From assembly GCA_964598765.1 (NCBI GenBank), contig CAZRCZ010000007.1:104413-168412 (forward strand): a stretch of 64,000 bases of DNA. Reading direction: 5' to 3'. The notes under the pieces are model-generated. The model worked only from the letters and a program-made list of their open reading frames with translations. It made no database searches and had not been told where the DNA came from. The translations under genes were made by a program, and so were the position numbers. This DNA is from CAZRCZ01 sp964598765. GTDB taxonomy: Bacteria; Sumerlaeota; Sumerlaeia; MVZB01; JAJFLK01. Shown one piece after another: positions 50,723 to 59,539 of this stretch. Each line of letters begins with the position of its first letter. Positions within the stretch are counted from its first letter, which is position 1.

Positions 50723-53032
50723 TCAGAACGGCAAGTCCTCCATTCGTTCCAAACCGCCATACTGTTCCAAAACCTCCAACTCCAATCCCGCGTCGAAGCG
50801 GATCGAAACCTTGCGCTTCTCCCCCGTTCCGCGAACCGACAGCACTTCCCCTTCGCCCAGTTGCCGATGCCGTATCCGAGAGCCGGGAGGAAATTTGAGC
50901 GGGGTTTCGGTTTCGATGAGGGTTGATCCTTCGGCAAGAGCCAAGGCCCGCGAACCGGAATCGCGCAGGGGACTCCGCGATATACTTTTCGGTTCGGCGG
51001 TTCCCCACGACCTTATGGCTGACGCAAGCGACTGCGTCAAGTCGCGCGGAACCTCGATCAAAAAAACCGACGGAGGATTGTATTGATGCCGTCCGTAGAG
51101 CGAACGGCTGTCGGCCCGGCTCAGGAAAAGCCGCTCCTTGGCGCGCGTCACGCCGACGTAAAAAAGCCGCCGCTCTTCCTCGACGTTCCCCGTCTCGCTG
51201 ATCACCCGACCGTTGGGAAAAATCCCCTCCTCCAATCCGGTGATGAAAACGCACGGAAACTCCAGCCCCTTGGCGCTGTGAAGCGTCATCAGCGAAACGC
51301 AATCGTCCTCGTCGTTGACCGCGTCAATCGCCTGCGTGAGCGAGACCATTTCCAGATAATCGTCGAGCGCCGAATCGGGATTGTTTTCGGTGTATTCCTC
51401 CAGCGCCCGCCGCAATTCGGCGATATTTTCCAAGCGCGAAAGAGTCTCCATCGCGCGAGGATCACCGAGGTCTTCCTCGTAGCCGGTGTCTTTCAGAATC
51501 GCATCAAGAAGTTCGGCCGGAGAATGGTTTACGCTCATTTCGCGCCATCGCTCCATCAAAGCGAGTAGTCCGGCGATTCCCGCTTTCGCCTTGCGCGATA
51601 GTTCATCGCTTTCCACCGCCGCTTGGAGATGCATCCAGATCGGCGTCCCGTTCCGTGCGGCATCGGAAAAAAGTTTGGTCAGCGTCTTCTCTCCGATTCC
51701 CCTGCGCGGTTTGTTGATGATCCGCGTCAGACTCAAACCGTCCAGCGGGTTTGCGATCAACCGAAGATAAGCGAGCAAATCCTTGATCTCCATTCGATCA
51801 TAAAACCGAACGCCCCCGACGACGCGGTATTGAATCTTGGCTTCGCGCAAAAAATCCTCAAAGAGACGCGACAGCGCATTGACGCGATAAAATATGGCGA
51901 TGTCGCGGTAGGGAACGTCCAGTTGGCGGTGGAGTTTCTTCACCGTGTCCACGACCTTCGCCGCTTCCTCCCGCTCGTCCATCCCTTCGATGATCGCAAT
52001 CGGTTCTCCCATGCCCCGTTCGCTCCAAAGCGTTTTCGCGTGTCGCTGTTTGTTGTGCGCGATCACCGCGTCGGCGGCTTGGAGAATCGTTTCGGTCGAG
52101 CGGTAATTTTGTTCGAGCCGGACGATGCGGGTCCCTTCGTATTCCTTGTCGAAGTTGAGAATGTTCTCGATCTCCGCGCCGCGCCACGAGTAGATGCTTT
52201 GGTCCTCGTCGCCGACGACGCAGATGTTCCGCTCGCGCGAGGCCAGCAGTCTCATCAGTTCGCACTGAACGCCGTTCGTGTCCTGATACTCGTCCACCAG
52301 AAAAAACTGCCAGCGGTCCTGATACATGCGGAGAATGTCGGGCTGTTCCTGATAAAGACGCACGACTTTCAAAAGAAGATCGTCGAAATCCACGGCGTTG
52401 CTGAGCGCGAGGCGCGCCTCGTATGCGGCATAGACGCGGACAAAATCCTGAACCCGGTCGTTGTTCAACGCTTGGCGCAGTTCGCCGATTCGAGGGTCGG
52501 CATTCATTTGAGCGCGGACTTGCGCCGGAGCCTCCAGCGCGGAACGCGCTTCATCCGCCTTCGCCATGTGAATTTTCGCCCGGCTGATCCAATTCCGAAT
52601 TTCGTCCGGCTTGATTCTCGAAGCGGGAATCTCCAAATCGCGCAGGCAATCCTTGATGAGCGCCATCTGGTCCGTGTCGTCGGCGATGGTGAATCGGGAA
52701 GTTAGGCCGGCGTGGGGAGCCTCGCGGCGCAGGATTGAAACGCAGATCGAATGAAACGTGGCGACGGTCAGTCGCGCGGTTTCCAAGCCGGGAAGAAGCG
52801 CGCCGATGCGGTGCCGCATTTCCGCCGCCGCCTTATTCGTGAACGTCGCGGCGAAAATCTCCCACGGATGCACTCCGCATTCGCGCACGAGATACGCGAT
52901 CCGATGCGTGATGACGCGCGTCTTGCCCGATCCGGCTCCGGCGATCACGAGCAGGGGACCCTCGGTCGTCGTGACGGCTTCGCGCTGGGCGGGATTGAGC
53001 GGGGTAAGAATCGAACTGGCGGAAGTCATCAA
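50723..53032 (-). CDS. UvrD/PcrA-type ATP-dependent DNA helicase
   Basis: This superfamily 1A 3'-5' helicase has 769 residues. The Q-motif is LNPAQREAV and the Walker A is AGAGSGKTR (about 31-39). DEYQDTN (Walker B) and GDEDQSIYSWRGAE follow, with VLEQNYRS-type motif IV, TLHSAKGLEFPCVFITGLEEG (motif V) and VGVTRAKE..LF (motif VI). The C-terminal QLGEGEVLSVRGTGEKRKVSIRF is the Tudor-like RNA-polymerase-binding segment of PcrA/UvrD. It works in nucleotide-excision and mismatch repair and at transcription conflicts. No operon partner is evident. Confidence 0.95.
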   Translation of the reverse strand: MMTSASSILTPLNPAQREAVTTTEGPLLVIAGAGSGKTRVITHRIAYLVRECGVHPWEIFAATFTNKAAAEMRHRIGALLPGLETARLTVATFHSICVSILRREAPHAGLTSRFTIADDTDQMALIKDCLRDLEIPASRIKPDEIRNWISRAKIHMAKADEARSALEAPAQVRAQMNADPRIGELRQALNNDRVQDFVRVYAAYEARLALSNAVDFDDLLLKVVRLYQEQPDILRMYQDRWQFFLVDEYQDTNGVQCELMRLLASRERNICVVGDEDQSIYSWRGAEIENILNFDKEYEGTRIVRLEQNYRSTETILQAADAVIAHNKQRHAKTLWSERGMGEPIAIIEGMDEREEAAKVVDTVKKLHRQLDVPYRDIAIFYRVNALSRLFEDFLREAKIQYRVVGGVRFYDRMEIKDLLAYLRLIANPLDGLSLTRIINKPRRGIGEKTLTKLFSDAARNGTPIWMHLQAAVESDELSRKAKAGIAGLLALMERWREMSVNHSPAELLDAILKDTGYEEDLGDPRAMETLSRLENIAELRRALEEYTENNPDSALDDYLEMVSLTQAIDAVNDEDDCVSLMTLHSAKGLEFPCVFITGLEEGIFPNGRVISETGNVEEERRLFYVGVTRAKERLFLSRADSRSLYGRHQYNPPSVFLIEVPRDLTQSLASAIRSWGTAEPKSISRSPLRDSGSRALALAEGSTLIETETPLKFPPGSRIRHRQLGEGEVLSVRGTGEKRKVSIRFDAGLELEVLEQYGGLERMEDLPF

Positions 53033-53162
53033 TCCACGCTAGAACCAAGAGTATGCTTTGTCAAATTTCAGATTTGGAATCTGAAATGTGAAATTCAGAG
53101 GGTGAAACTCGAAACGATCTCGCTCGAGTCATTGTGGCCGGAAGGACAAGCTTTCCCGCCGA

Positions 53163-53258
53163 GCCGCGGTAGCGGCGACAGAATCCCAGCCCCGCGCGTG
53201 AGCGCGGGGTGGATATTCGCCTTAACCCCCAAAGCCCCGCAAGGGGCGGCATAAGAAT
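53163..53258. repeat. GC palindrome element E, copy 1
   Basis: CCGCGGTAGCGGCG, a stem AGCCCCGCGCGTGAGCGCGGGG and GCCCCGCAAGGGGCGGCATAAG recur in the same order at 56865-56962. The pair are direct copies 3.6 kb apart that bracket the crotonase-ilvN-ilvB block. The remainder of the 320-base gap holds the hexanucleotide tract and a small hairpin at 53065-53095. Confidence 0.85.
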
Positions 53259-53297
53259 TCTTTTCTTGAAACGTTTGTGGATATACCTGAAGTTTTC

Positions 53298-53340
53298 GAG
53301 CAAGAGTAAGAGCAAGATTAAGATTGCGATTATGATTAAG
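53298..53340. repeat. Hexanucleotide tract, copy 2
   Basis: Seven consecutive 6-base units: GAGCAA, GAGTAA, GAGCAA, GATTAA, GATTGC, GATTAT, GATTAA. The tract ends about 14 bases before the crotonase start codon, overlapping its ribosome-binding region. Confidence 0.8.
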
Positions 53341-53354
53341 AAGGGAAACCTGTT

Positions 53355-54128
53355 ATGGCGGTGAGGACTGAAAAGGACAGCGAGACCAAGGTGACAACCG
53401 TCATCATTGACAACCCGGAGGTCAAGAACGCTTGCGACAATCCGACCTCACGCGCGTTGGCCGACGCCTTCCGCGAATTCGATCAGGACGCGGAATCCCA
53501 CGTCGCGGTCCTTTGGGGAGCCAATGGATCGTTTTGCTCCGGCGCGAATTTGAAAACCATCGCCGGAGGCGTCGGCAACCGCTGGAATGAAGACGGCGAC
53601 GGGCCGATGGGACCGAGCCGGATGTTGCTCTCCAAACCGGTGATCGCCGCCGTCGCCGGATACGCCGTCGCGGGGGGATTGGAGTTGGCGGTCTGGTGCG
53701 ACCTGCGAGTGGTCGAGGAGGACGCCGTCTTCGGCGTTTTTTGCCGTCGCTGGGGCGTGCCGCTCGTGGATGGAGGAACGATCCGCCTGCCCCGATTGAT
53801 CGGCCTGAGCCACGCGCTCGACATGATCCTCACCGGACGCCCCGTCGGCGCGGCGGAAGCATTGCGGATGGGCTTGGCCAATCGCGTCGTCCCAAAGGGA
53901 AAATCGCGCGAGGAGGCGGAGAATCTCGCCGCGCAAATCGCCAAATTCCCCCAAGTGACCATGCGCAACGACCGCCTCTCGGCTTACGAGCAATCCGGAA
54001 TGAATCTCGATCAGGCGATCAAAAACGAATTTCGACGCGGCCAAGCCTCGCGGGAAAGCGGCGTCATCTTCAGCGGCGCGGAAAAATTCCTGAAAGGCGC
54101 GGGAAGACACGGAACATTTGAGAAATGA
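53355..54128 (+). CDS. Enoyl-CoA hydratase/isomerase (crotonase) family protein
   Basis: This 257-residue crotonase fold has oxyanion-hole segments GSFCSGANLKTIAG (about 61-74) and AVAGYAVAGGLELAVWCDL (about 100-118). The two catalytic glutamates of true enoyl-CoA hydratases are not both present. The second lies where this protein reads GVPLVDGGTIRLPRL, with aspartate. So the reaction (hydratase, isomerase, hydrolase or other CoA chemistry) is open. AAGGGA precedes the ATG at 53355. Its C-terminal region is Arg/Lys-rich. Neighbouring ilv genes are on the opposite strand and not evidently linked. Confidence 0.88.
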   Translation: MAVRTEKDSETKVTTVIIDNPEVKNACDNPTSRALADAFREFDQDAESHVAVLWGANGSFCSGANLKTIAGGVGNRWNEDGDGPMGPSRMLLSKPVIAAVAGYAVAGGLELAVWCDLRVVEEDAVFGVFCRRWGVPLVDGGTIRLPRLIGLSHALDMILTGRPVGAAEALRMGLANRVVPKGKSREEAENLAAQIAKFPQVTMRNDRLSAYEQSGMNLDQAIKNEFRRGQASRESGVIFSGAEKFLKGAGRHGTFEK

Positions 54129-54170
54129 AAATTCTTTTGCCCGTGAAACACGCGAAAAACGCGAATTCGC

Positions 54171-54740
54171 TCATTCCGGCAATTTGAGAATTTCAGGTCC
54201 GCGAAAGAGGGCAATGCGTCCGGTCCGCGCGATTTCCAGAATCCCGAATGGCTCGAGCAATTCGATCAGGGCGTTGTTTTTATCCTGCGTTCCGTTGATC
54301 TCGACGATCACCGACTCGTGGTGAACGTCAATAATTCGTCCTCGGAATATATCCACGATCTGCATGATCTCGGAGCGCGACTCTTTGGAGCATTGAACCT
54401 TGATGAGAATCATTTCGCGCTCGACGTGCTCCCTCTCGCGCAAATCCGAAACGCGAATCACGTCAATGATCTTGCGGAGTTGTTTGATGATCTGCTCCAT
54501 GACGCGGTCGTCGCCCCGGCAGACGATCGTCATGCGCGAAACTTCCGGATCGGTCGTCGAGCCGACGGCCAGCGAGGCAATGTTGAATCCCCGCGCGGCG
54601 AACATCCCACTGATCCGCGCCAAGACGCCCGGGCGATTCTCCACCAGCGCCGAAATCAAATGCTCGTGGACCTCGCCTCCCTTTACTCCGGAGTAGAGCG
54701 GTTCCTTGGTTTTAGCGAGTGGCGTGGTGGGATTGGTCAT
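54171..54740 (-). CDS. ilvN: Acetolactate synthase small (regulatory) subunit
   Basis: This 189-residue regulatory subunit gives valine feedback control of acetolactate synthase. The N-terminal ACT domain (about 25-100) reads HEHLISALVENRPGVLARISGMFAARGFNIASLAVG, and the C-terminal domain has REMILIKV and GRIIDV. It is the second gene of a minus-strand ilvB-ilvN unit, separated from ilvB by 129 bases that contain a hexanucleotide tract. The start ATG at 54740 adds about 25 residues before the ACT domain, which is normal for longer forms. Confidence 0.95.
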   Translation of the reverse strand: MTNPTTPLAKTKEPLYSGVKGGEVHEHLISALVENRPGVLARISGMFAARGFNIASLAVGSTTDPEVSRMTIVCRGDDRVMEQIIKQLRKIIDVIRVSDLREREHVEREMILIKVQCSKESRSEIMQIVDIFRGRIIDVHHESVIVEINGTQDKNNALIELLEPFGILEIARTGRIALFRGPEILKLPE

Positions 54741-54750
54741 TCAACTTTCG

Positions 54751-54788
54751 CTCTTAATCTTAATCCTAATCGTAATCTTAATCTTCTT
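54751..54788. repeat. Hexanucleotide tract, copy 3
   Basis: On the minus strand it reads as 6-base units GATTAA, GATTAC, GATTAG, GATTAA, GATTAA. It lies between ilvB and ilvN, 11 bases upstream of the ilvN start. Confidence 0.78.
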
Positions 54789-54869
54789 GTTCAACCCGTT
54801 CGGGGTCGGCAAATTTTCATCTGCGTAATCTGTGAAATCTGCGGTTAAATCCTCCGCAAAATTCCCACA

Positions 54870-56669
54870 TCACGCTTCCTTCGGTTGTCCGATCATTTCC
54901 TTGACGCTCTTGCCCGCGGGAATCATCGGCCAGCAGTTTTCCTCCGCCTCGACCCAAAAATCGAGGAACACGCAACCCTTGTGGTTCAGCGCGCGGTCAA
55001 TCGCGGCGCGGACGTCGGCCTTTTTGGTCACTTTGATTCCCAACGCCCCATACGCCTCGCAAAGTTTGGCGAAATCGGGAGGATAAAACGGTTCCTTCCC
55101 CGGCTCGGGGGGCGCGGCCAGCCAGACGGCGGAGTAATTGTGCTGATAGAAAACCTCCTGCCATTGCCGGACCATGCCGAGATAAAGATTGTTCAGGATG
55201 ATCACCTTGACCGGAAGTTTTTCGATCACGGCGGTCGCCAGTTCCTGAATGTTCATCTGAATCGAGCCGTCCCCCGCGATGTCAATCACCAGCTTGTCGG
55301 GATGAGCCATTTGCGCGCCGAGCGCCGCCGGAAATCCGAATCCCATCGTTCCCAATCCGCCCGACGAAATAAACGTGCGCGGCTTTTTGTAGAACCAATA
55401 ATGCGCCGCCCACATTTGGTGCTGACCGACCTCGGTGGTAATGATCGCGTCGCCGCCGGTCGCCTTGTAAAGTTCGTCAATCACGTATTGCGGGCGCAAT
55501 TTGTCGTCCGTCGGATACCAGAGCGGATACTCGGCCTTCCATTTGTTGATCTGCTCCATCCACTCCGGATGGCGCGACGGTTCCGCCAGTTCGACCAATT
55601 TCCCCAGAACGCTTTTGCAATCCCCCACAATCGGAATCGAAGCGGGAATCGCCTTGGAAATGGAAGAAGGGTCCACGTCAATGTGAATGACGTGCTCGCG
55701 GTGGGGCGCGAACTCGTCAATCTTTCCCGTCACGCGGTCGTCGAATCGCGCGCCGACGCTGATGATCGTGTCGCAATGGTGCATCGCGTAGTTGGCGTAT
55801 TGCGTCCCGTGCATCCCCAGCATCCGAACGCTGTTGGGATGCGATTCGGGAAATCCCCCCAACCCCAGAAGCGTCGTCGTCACCGGAATATCGCATTTTT
55901 CCGAAAGCCGGACCAATTCCTCCGATGAATCGGACGCGACGGCTCCCTGCCCGCAGTAGAGCAAAGGCCGCTTGGACTGGCTGATGATTTTGGCCGCGCG
56001 CTTGATTTGCTGAAAATTCCCCTCAACCGTCGGACGATACGACCGGATGTTGATCGCTTCGGGATATTTGTAATCCTGCACGACGGCGCGTTGAACGTCC
56101 TTGGGGATATCCACCAACACGGGTCCCGGGCGTCCGGTCGTCGCAATGAAAAACGCCTCTTTGATCGTCCGCGCCAAGTCCTTCACGTCCTTGACGAGGA
56201 AATTATGTTTTGTGCAGGGGCGCGTGATCCCGACCACGTCGGCTTCTTGAAATGCGTCCGTTCCGATGGCGTGCGTGGGGACCTGCCCGGTGATGGCGAC
56301 CATCGGCGCGGAATCGGCGTGCGCCGTCGCCAGCGCCGTCACTAAATTCGTCGCGCCGGGACCGGATGTCACAAGACAAACGCCTGCCTTTCCCGTCGAA
56401 CGGGCATAGCCGTCGGCCATGTGTCCGGCTCCCTGCTCATGGCGAACCAGCACAAACCGCAACTCGTCGGGACGTTGATTGATCCGGTCGAAAACGTCGA
56501 GAATCGCTCCCCCCGGATAACCGAAAACCACCTTGACCCCCTCGCGGATCAGCGCGTCCACGACAATATCCGCCCCCGTCATGGGTCCGGTTGGAGCCGA
56601 CCGTTCAGGTGACCGTTCAGCCGACCGCTCAGGCGGCTTGGCGTCTTTGGATTTGGTTTTGGTCGTCAT
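54870..56669 (-). CDS. ilvB: Acetolactate synthase large (catalytic) subunit
   Basis: This 599-residue thiamine-diphosphate enzyme is the first step of valine, leucine and isoleucine synthesis. The catalytic glutamate lies in VRHEQGAGHMADGYAR (about 75-90). The FAD-region GARFDDRVTGK, the TPP-binding GDGSIQMNIQELATA and ILNNLYLGMVRQWQ are all intact. An Ser/Pro/Arg-rich N-terminal extension (AERSPERSAPTG, about 15-30) precedes the conserved GADIVVDALI. It is the first gene of the ilvBN pair. Confidence 0.96.
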   Translation of the reverse strand: MTTKTKSKDAKPPERSAERSPERSAPTGPMTGADIVVDALIREGVKVVFGYPGGAILDVFDRINQRPDELRFVLVRHEQGAGHMADGYARSTGKAGVCLVTSGPGATNLVTALATAHADSAPMVAITGQVPTHAIGTDAFQEADVVGITRPCTKHNFLVKDVKDLARTIKEAFFIATTGRPGPVLVDIPKDVQRAVVQDYKYPEAINIRSYRPTVEGNFQQIKRAAKIISQSKRPLLYCGQGAVASDSSEELVRLSEKCDIPVTTTLLGLGGFPESHPNSVRMLGMHGTQYANYAMHHCDTIISVGARFDDRVTGKIDEFAPHREHVIHIDVDPSSISKAIPASIPIVGDCKSVLGKLVELAEPSRHPEWMEQINKWKAEYPLWYPTDDKLRPQYVIDELYKATGGDAIITTEVGQHQMWAAHYWFYKKPRTFISSGGLGTMGFGFPAALGAQMAHPDKLVIDIAGDGSIQMNIQELATAVIEKLPVKVIILNNLYLGMVRQWQEVFYQHNYSAVWLAAPPEPGKEPFYPPDFAKLCEAYGALGIKVTKKADVRAAIDRALNHKGCVFLDFWVEAEENCWPMIPAGKSVKEMIGQPKEA

Positions 56670-56864
56670 AATGAGCCGAAATCTGCGGCGGACGAACGAT
56701 GCTTCGCCCGCTCGCGGTATCCTTCCTCCCCTTCCCCTTGCCCCGGAAGGGTTGAACCCCGCACTCTACCATGAGGAAACGCACCGCTCAAGGAATTATG
56801 AGTTCGCGGGCGCACACCACAAATGATTGTGGTTGAGCCAGATTTCATGAACTGGCCATTCTCA

Positions 56865-56962
56865 TCCGCGGTAGCGGCGGAACAATCCTAGCCCCGCTCG
56901 TAAGAACGGGGCGAAGGTCTCCCCAAAAACTTCTAAGCCCCAGCGGGGCGGCATAAATTCCC
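56865..56962. repeat. GC palindrome element E, copy 2
   Basis: The same order as copy 1: CCGCGGTAGCGGCG, stem AGCCCCGCTCGTAAGAACGGGGC, then GCCCCAGCGGGGCGGCATAA. Its right end is the target site of the IS element (56957-56964). No gene is present from 56670 to the IS left end. Confidence 0.85.
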
Positions 56963-56964
56963 AT
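56957..56964. repeat. Target-site duplication, left (ATTCCCAT)
   Basis: Eight bases identical to 58864-58871 flank the IS1595-family element. Eight bases is the usual duplication length for that family. Confidence 0.9.
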
Positions 56965-57093
56965 GGCGATTATCCCCTTGACAAAGTAAGCGAACCGACG
57001 GATTATCGGCTCCTGAATCTGATTCTGGATCGTTGGGTCTGCGATTACCAGACGGATTTTAGAATCCGCGGGATTTCCAAGGGACTGATTGCG

Positions 57094-57903
57094 GTGACGA
57101 GATTTTATTTCGATGCGAGTGGATCACCAGACAATCCAAATCGTCCGATCTTTGCGATTGGTGGATTCATCGCTTCGGTGTCGCAATGGGAGACATTTTC
57201 AAAATCATGGAATCAAATCTTGGAAGAATCCGATGCTCCAATTTATCATGCGACCGATTGCGAGCCTTCAAATAATGGAAGGGGTTGGGGCGAATTTTCC
57301 GAATGGGATAAATCCCTACTTGAAACATTGAAGAACAAATTGATTCCTCTCGTTAGCGGGCTTACTGCCGGATATGGAGTTGCGCTTGATGCACGGGATT
57401 TCGATGTTGAACTTAGGCATTTCCCGCTTTGCGTTAAAAGATTAAGCGATAAATTACAATGGGAACCGCTTTCGTTTCTATCAGAGTGTGTTATCAGTTG
57501 GATTTGTCGGGTTTGTGCTGAAATTAAAGGGGAAGCAAACGGCAACAAGGTGGACATTTTTTTCGAGGCTGGAAGTCCAAATATAGGTCAAGCCATAGAT
57601 CACGCGCTCTGGTTAAAAAAGAAGTTTCCTCAACATACGCGGTTTATTGGAGCTATGGTCGGTGGAGGAGAAAAAAGCCTTCCGGCAATGCAAATTGCCG
57701 ATATGCTGGCTTTTGAAACCTACAAGGCGATGGAGTGTAGAATGAAAGACCCAACGATTCCTTTGTTTGATTATCCCAAAGAACGATATGTTCTTAAAGA
57801 ACTAGCAAGGCACAACCCTCGCATCCATATCAAGCGAATGGATAAAGAATCGTATTCGATCCTCAAGAAAGCCTATGAAGAATGGCCTATTTCCTCGGTT
57901 TAG
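57094..57903 (+). CDS. DUF3800 domain protein carried inside the IS element
   Basis: The 269 residues start at a GTG preceded by AAGGGA (57079-57084). DUF3800 hallmarks are the opening FYFDASGSPDNP (the D-x-S-G start of the family), an alpha/beta core and the closing LPAMQIADMLAFETYKAMEC, whose Q..D motif is conserved. The pattern of acidic residues suggests an RNase H-like nuclease fold, but I know of no established activity for the family. It lies between the terminal inverted repeats and is convergent with the transposase, so it moves with the element. The composition is lower in GC than the host genes. Confidence 0.9.
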   Translation: MTRFYFDASGSPDNPNRPIFAIGGFIASVSQWETFSKSWNQILEESDAPIYHATDCEPSNNGRGWGEFSEWDKSLLETLKNKLIPLVSGLTAGYGVALDARDFDVELRHFPLCVKRLSDKLQWEPLSFLSECVISWICRVCAEIKGEANGNKVDIFFEAGSPNIGQAIDHALWLKKKFPQHTRFIGAMVGGGEKSLPAMQIADMLAFETYKAMECRMKDPTIPLFDYPKERYVLKELARHNPRIHIKRMDKESYSILKKAYEEWPISSV

Positions 57904-58790
57904 AAACTCGTTTGCAACACCCGATCCATCAGGTCGTGTGCTCCCCTGTGGTTGAACCGGAACGAGCATTCGTCAAGGTAGAGCGGGAGATACTTCGCGG
58001 AAACCTTGTGATAAATCCCCACAATGGACCGCTTGAAAAGCGACCAGACATTCTCGCATCCGTTGACGTGAACATCCCCGTCAACATAACACTGTTGATG
58101 GTTCACGGCGGAGTGGACGTATTCGGAAGAATCAAGCCAGAGATAGGATTTGAATTCGTCTGTGTGAACTTCCGCGCCCGGCGCGACGTTCCCGCGTATC
58201 ATGGACTTCAGGGTTGACGATGAAACATTCTTCACCGCCTTCATGCGAACCTCTCCCGAAGTCCGGTTTTTTATTCCGACTACGGGAACTTTATTGGGCG
58301 ATCCGCGCCCACGCCGCCCTTTTCTTTTGCCACCGATGTAAGTCTCATCAACTTCAACCACGCCGGAGAACTTCCGGCAAAAATCCGAGTCATCCTGCAT
58401 AGCGAGCCGAATCCGATGCGCCATATACCACGCGGTCTTGTAGGTGATGCCCAATTCACGCTTGAGTTGAGTGGCGGGAACACCCTTCTTGGCGGAGCAA
58501 ATCATGTAGATAGCAAGGAACCATTTCACAAGCGGGAGATGCGAGTCATGGAAAATCGTTCCGGCGGTGATCGAACATTGATAGCGGCAATCCACGCATT
58601 CGTAAAGGTGACGAATCTTTTCGGTCTTGCCCTTGGCGTCAAACTTGAAGACGCGCTTCGATCCGCATTTGGAACATTCAAGTCCCTTGGGAAATCGAAG
58701 ACGCTCAAGATACGCGATGCACTTTTCTTCGGAATCGAAGCGGTTCACCACCTCAATCAGAGTCGGTTGCTTTTGCTTTTTGACGGTCAT
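57900..58790 (-). CDS. IS1595-family (ISXO2-like) transposase
   Basis: This 296-residue transposase opens with a zinc-ribbon (CSKCGSKRVF...YECVDCRYQC, about 39-71), then a helical DNA-binding region (TYKTAWYMAHRIRLAM). The DDE-type nuclease follows: first aspartate in VVEVDETYIGGKRKG (about 148), second in VHTDEFKSYLWL (about 216), and the NGCENVWSLFKRSIVGIYHKVS segment with the last acidic/asparagine residues (about 250). All appear intact. Its start lies 50 bases inside the right inverted repeat. Confidence 0.95.
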   Translation of the reverse strand: MTVKKQKQPTLIEVVNRFDSEEKCIAYLERLRFPKGLECSKCGSKRVFKFDAKGKTEKIRHLYECVDCRYQCSITAGTIFHDSHLPLVKWFLAIYMICSAKKGVPATQLKRELGITYKTAWYMAHRIRLAMQDDSDFCRKFSGVVEVDETYIGGKRKGRRGRGSPNKVPVVGIKNRTSGEVRMKAVKNVSSSTLKSMIRGNVAPGAEVHTDEFKSYLWLDSSEYVHSAVNHQQCYVDGDVHVNGCENVWSLFKRSIVGIYHKVSAKYLPLYLDECSFRFNHRGAHDLMDRVLQTSF

Positions 58791-58863
58791 GGTCCTGTCC
58801 CTTTCCTATTCTCTGGCGGACAGGATAGCCGAAGATCAATACTTTGTCAAGGGGATAATCGCC

Positions 58864-58871
58864 ATTCCCAT
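58864..58871. repeat. Target-site duplication, right (ATTCCCAT)
   Basis: The second copy of the 8-base duplication that flanks the IS1595-family element. Confidence 0.9.
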
Positions 58872-58909
58872 TCGTCCAGCGCCATTCCAGGGACTGTCTC
58901 GCGGGGATT

Positions 58910-59479
58910 TCATGTGGCATAGCCTCGAGGGTCGGTGTGCGAGCGCATGTTACCGCGAACGTCACGGGTGACCGCGTCGTAGATCGTCATCCGCTCATGG
59001 CCGAGCGGGTCCTTGGTCTTGAAGAGCCGCCCTGCCGCATCGTAGAAGTTCTCCGTGACGACGTCGTCCCCCGGATCGGCGGGATTGCCCAGCGCGGTCG
59101 TCTTCTTCACGCGCCCGGCGGCGTCATAGGTAAAATCGGTCTCGAACCCGCGCGCGTCGAATTGCTTGGTCGGGCGGCTCATGGCGTCGGGTTGCGTCGT
59201 CGTGAGGATGTCGTCGCCGGCGGCGGGAGAATCGTCGGCGCCGACAACAAGCCGCGTCGAGAGCGGGAATCCCTCCGCCGAATATCCGAACTTCGTCACC
59301 GTCCCCGTCGGATCGGTCGTCTGCGTCAACACGCCTCCCGCGCCGTAGCTGTTCTGCGCGACGATGTCATCCGTGCCATCACTTGGATTGCCCACTTGGC
59401 GCGTCTCGGTCAGGTTGCCCGTCGCTGTGTCATAAGTATTGCGACTGACAAAGCCGAGCGGATCGGTATGCGTCTTCAT
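58910..59479 (-). pseudogene. RHS core fragment d (displaced core)
   Basis: About 189 codons of YD-repeat core (TDPLGFVSRNTYDTATGNL, GVLTQTTDPTGTVTKFGYS, then GFETDFTYDAAGRVKKTTALGNPAD). There is no proper start. Just before it, in another frame, the bases 59482-59517 encode PDLSTISGYAYED, which matches APDLSSISSYAY of the large RHS gene. Near its end it reads YDAVTRDVRGNMRSHTDPRGYAT, joining two core segments that are separate in the large gene. It therefore looks recombined. It ends 47 bases from the IS right end. Confidence 0.85.
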
Positions 59480-59539
59480 AGGCGTAGCCGGAAATCGTGG
59501 AAAGGTCGGGGCACGTAGCGGGTGGATAGCTCCATGAGA

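Larger units (their letters stand above)
56965..58863. mobile_element. IS1595-family insertion sequence with DUF3800 passenger gene
   Basis: A complete element of 1899 bases. The ends are perfect 24-base inverted repeats beginning GGCGATTATCCCCTTGAC (56965-56988 and 58840-58863), flanked by the 8-base direct repeat ATTCCCAT. It carries two convergent genes overlapping by 4 bases: a DUF3800 protein (57094-57903) and a transposase (57900-58790). Perfect ends, intact genes and exact target duplication indicate recent insertion. The element sits between repeat E copy 2 and a displaced RHS fragment. Confidence 0.95.

Noticed and set aside
53298..53340. Could the hexamer tract be a CRISPR array?
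   Set aside because: Units are contiguous 6-mers without spacers, and no cas gene is present.
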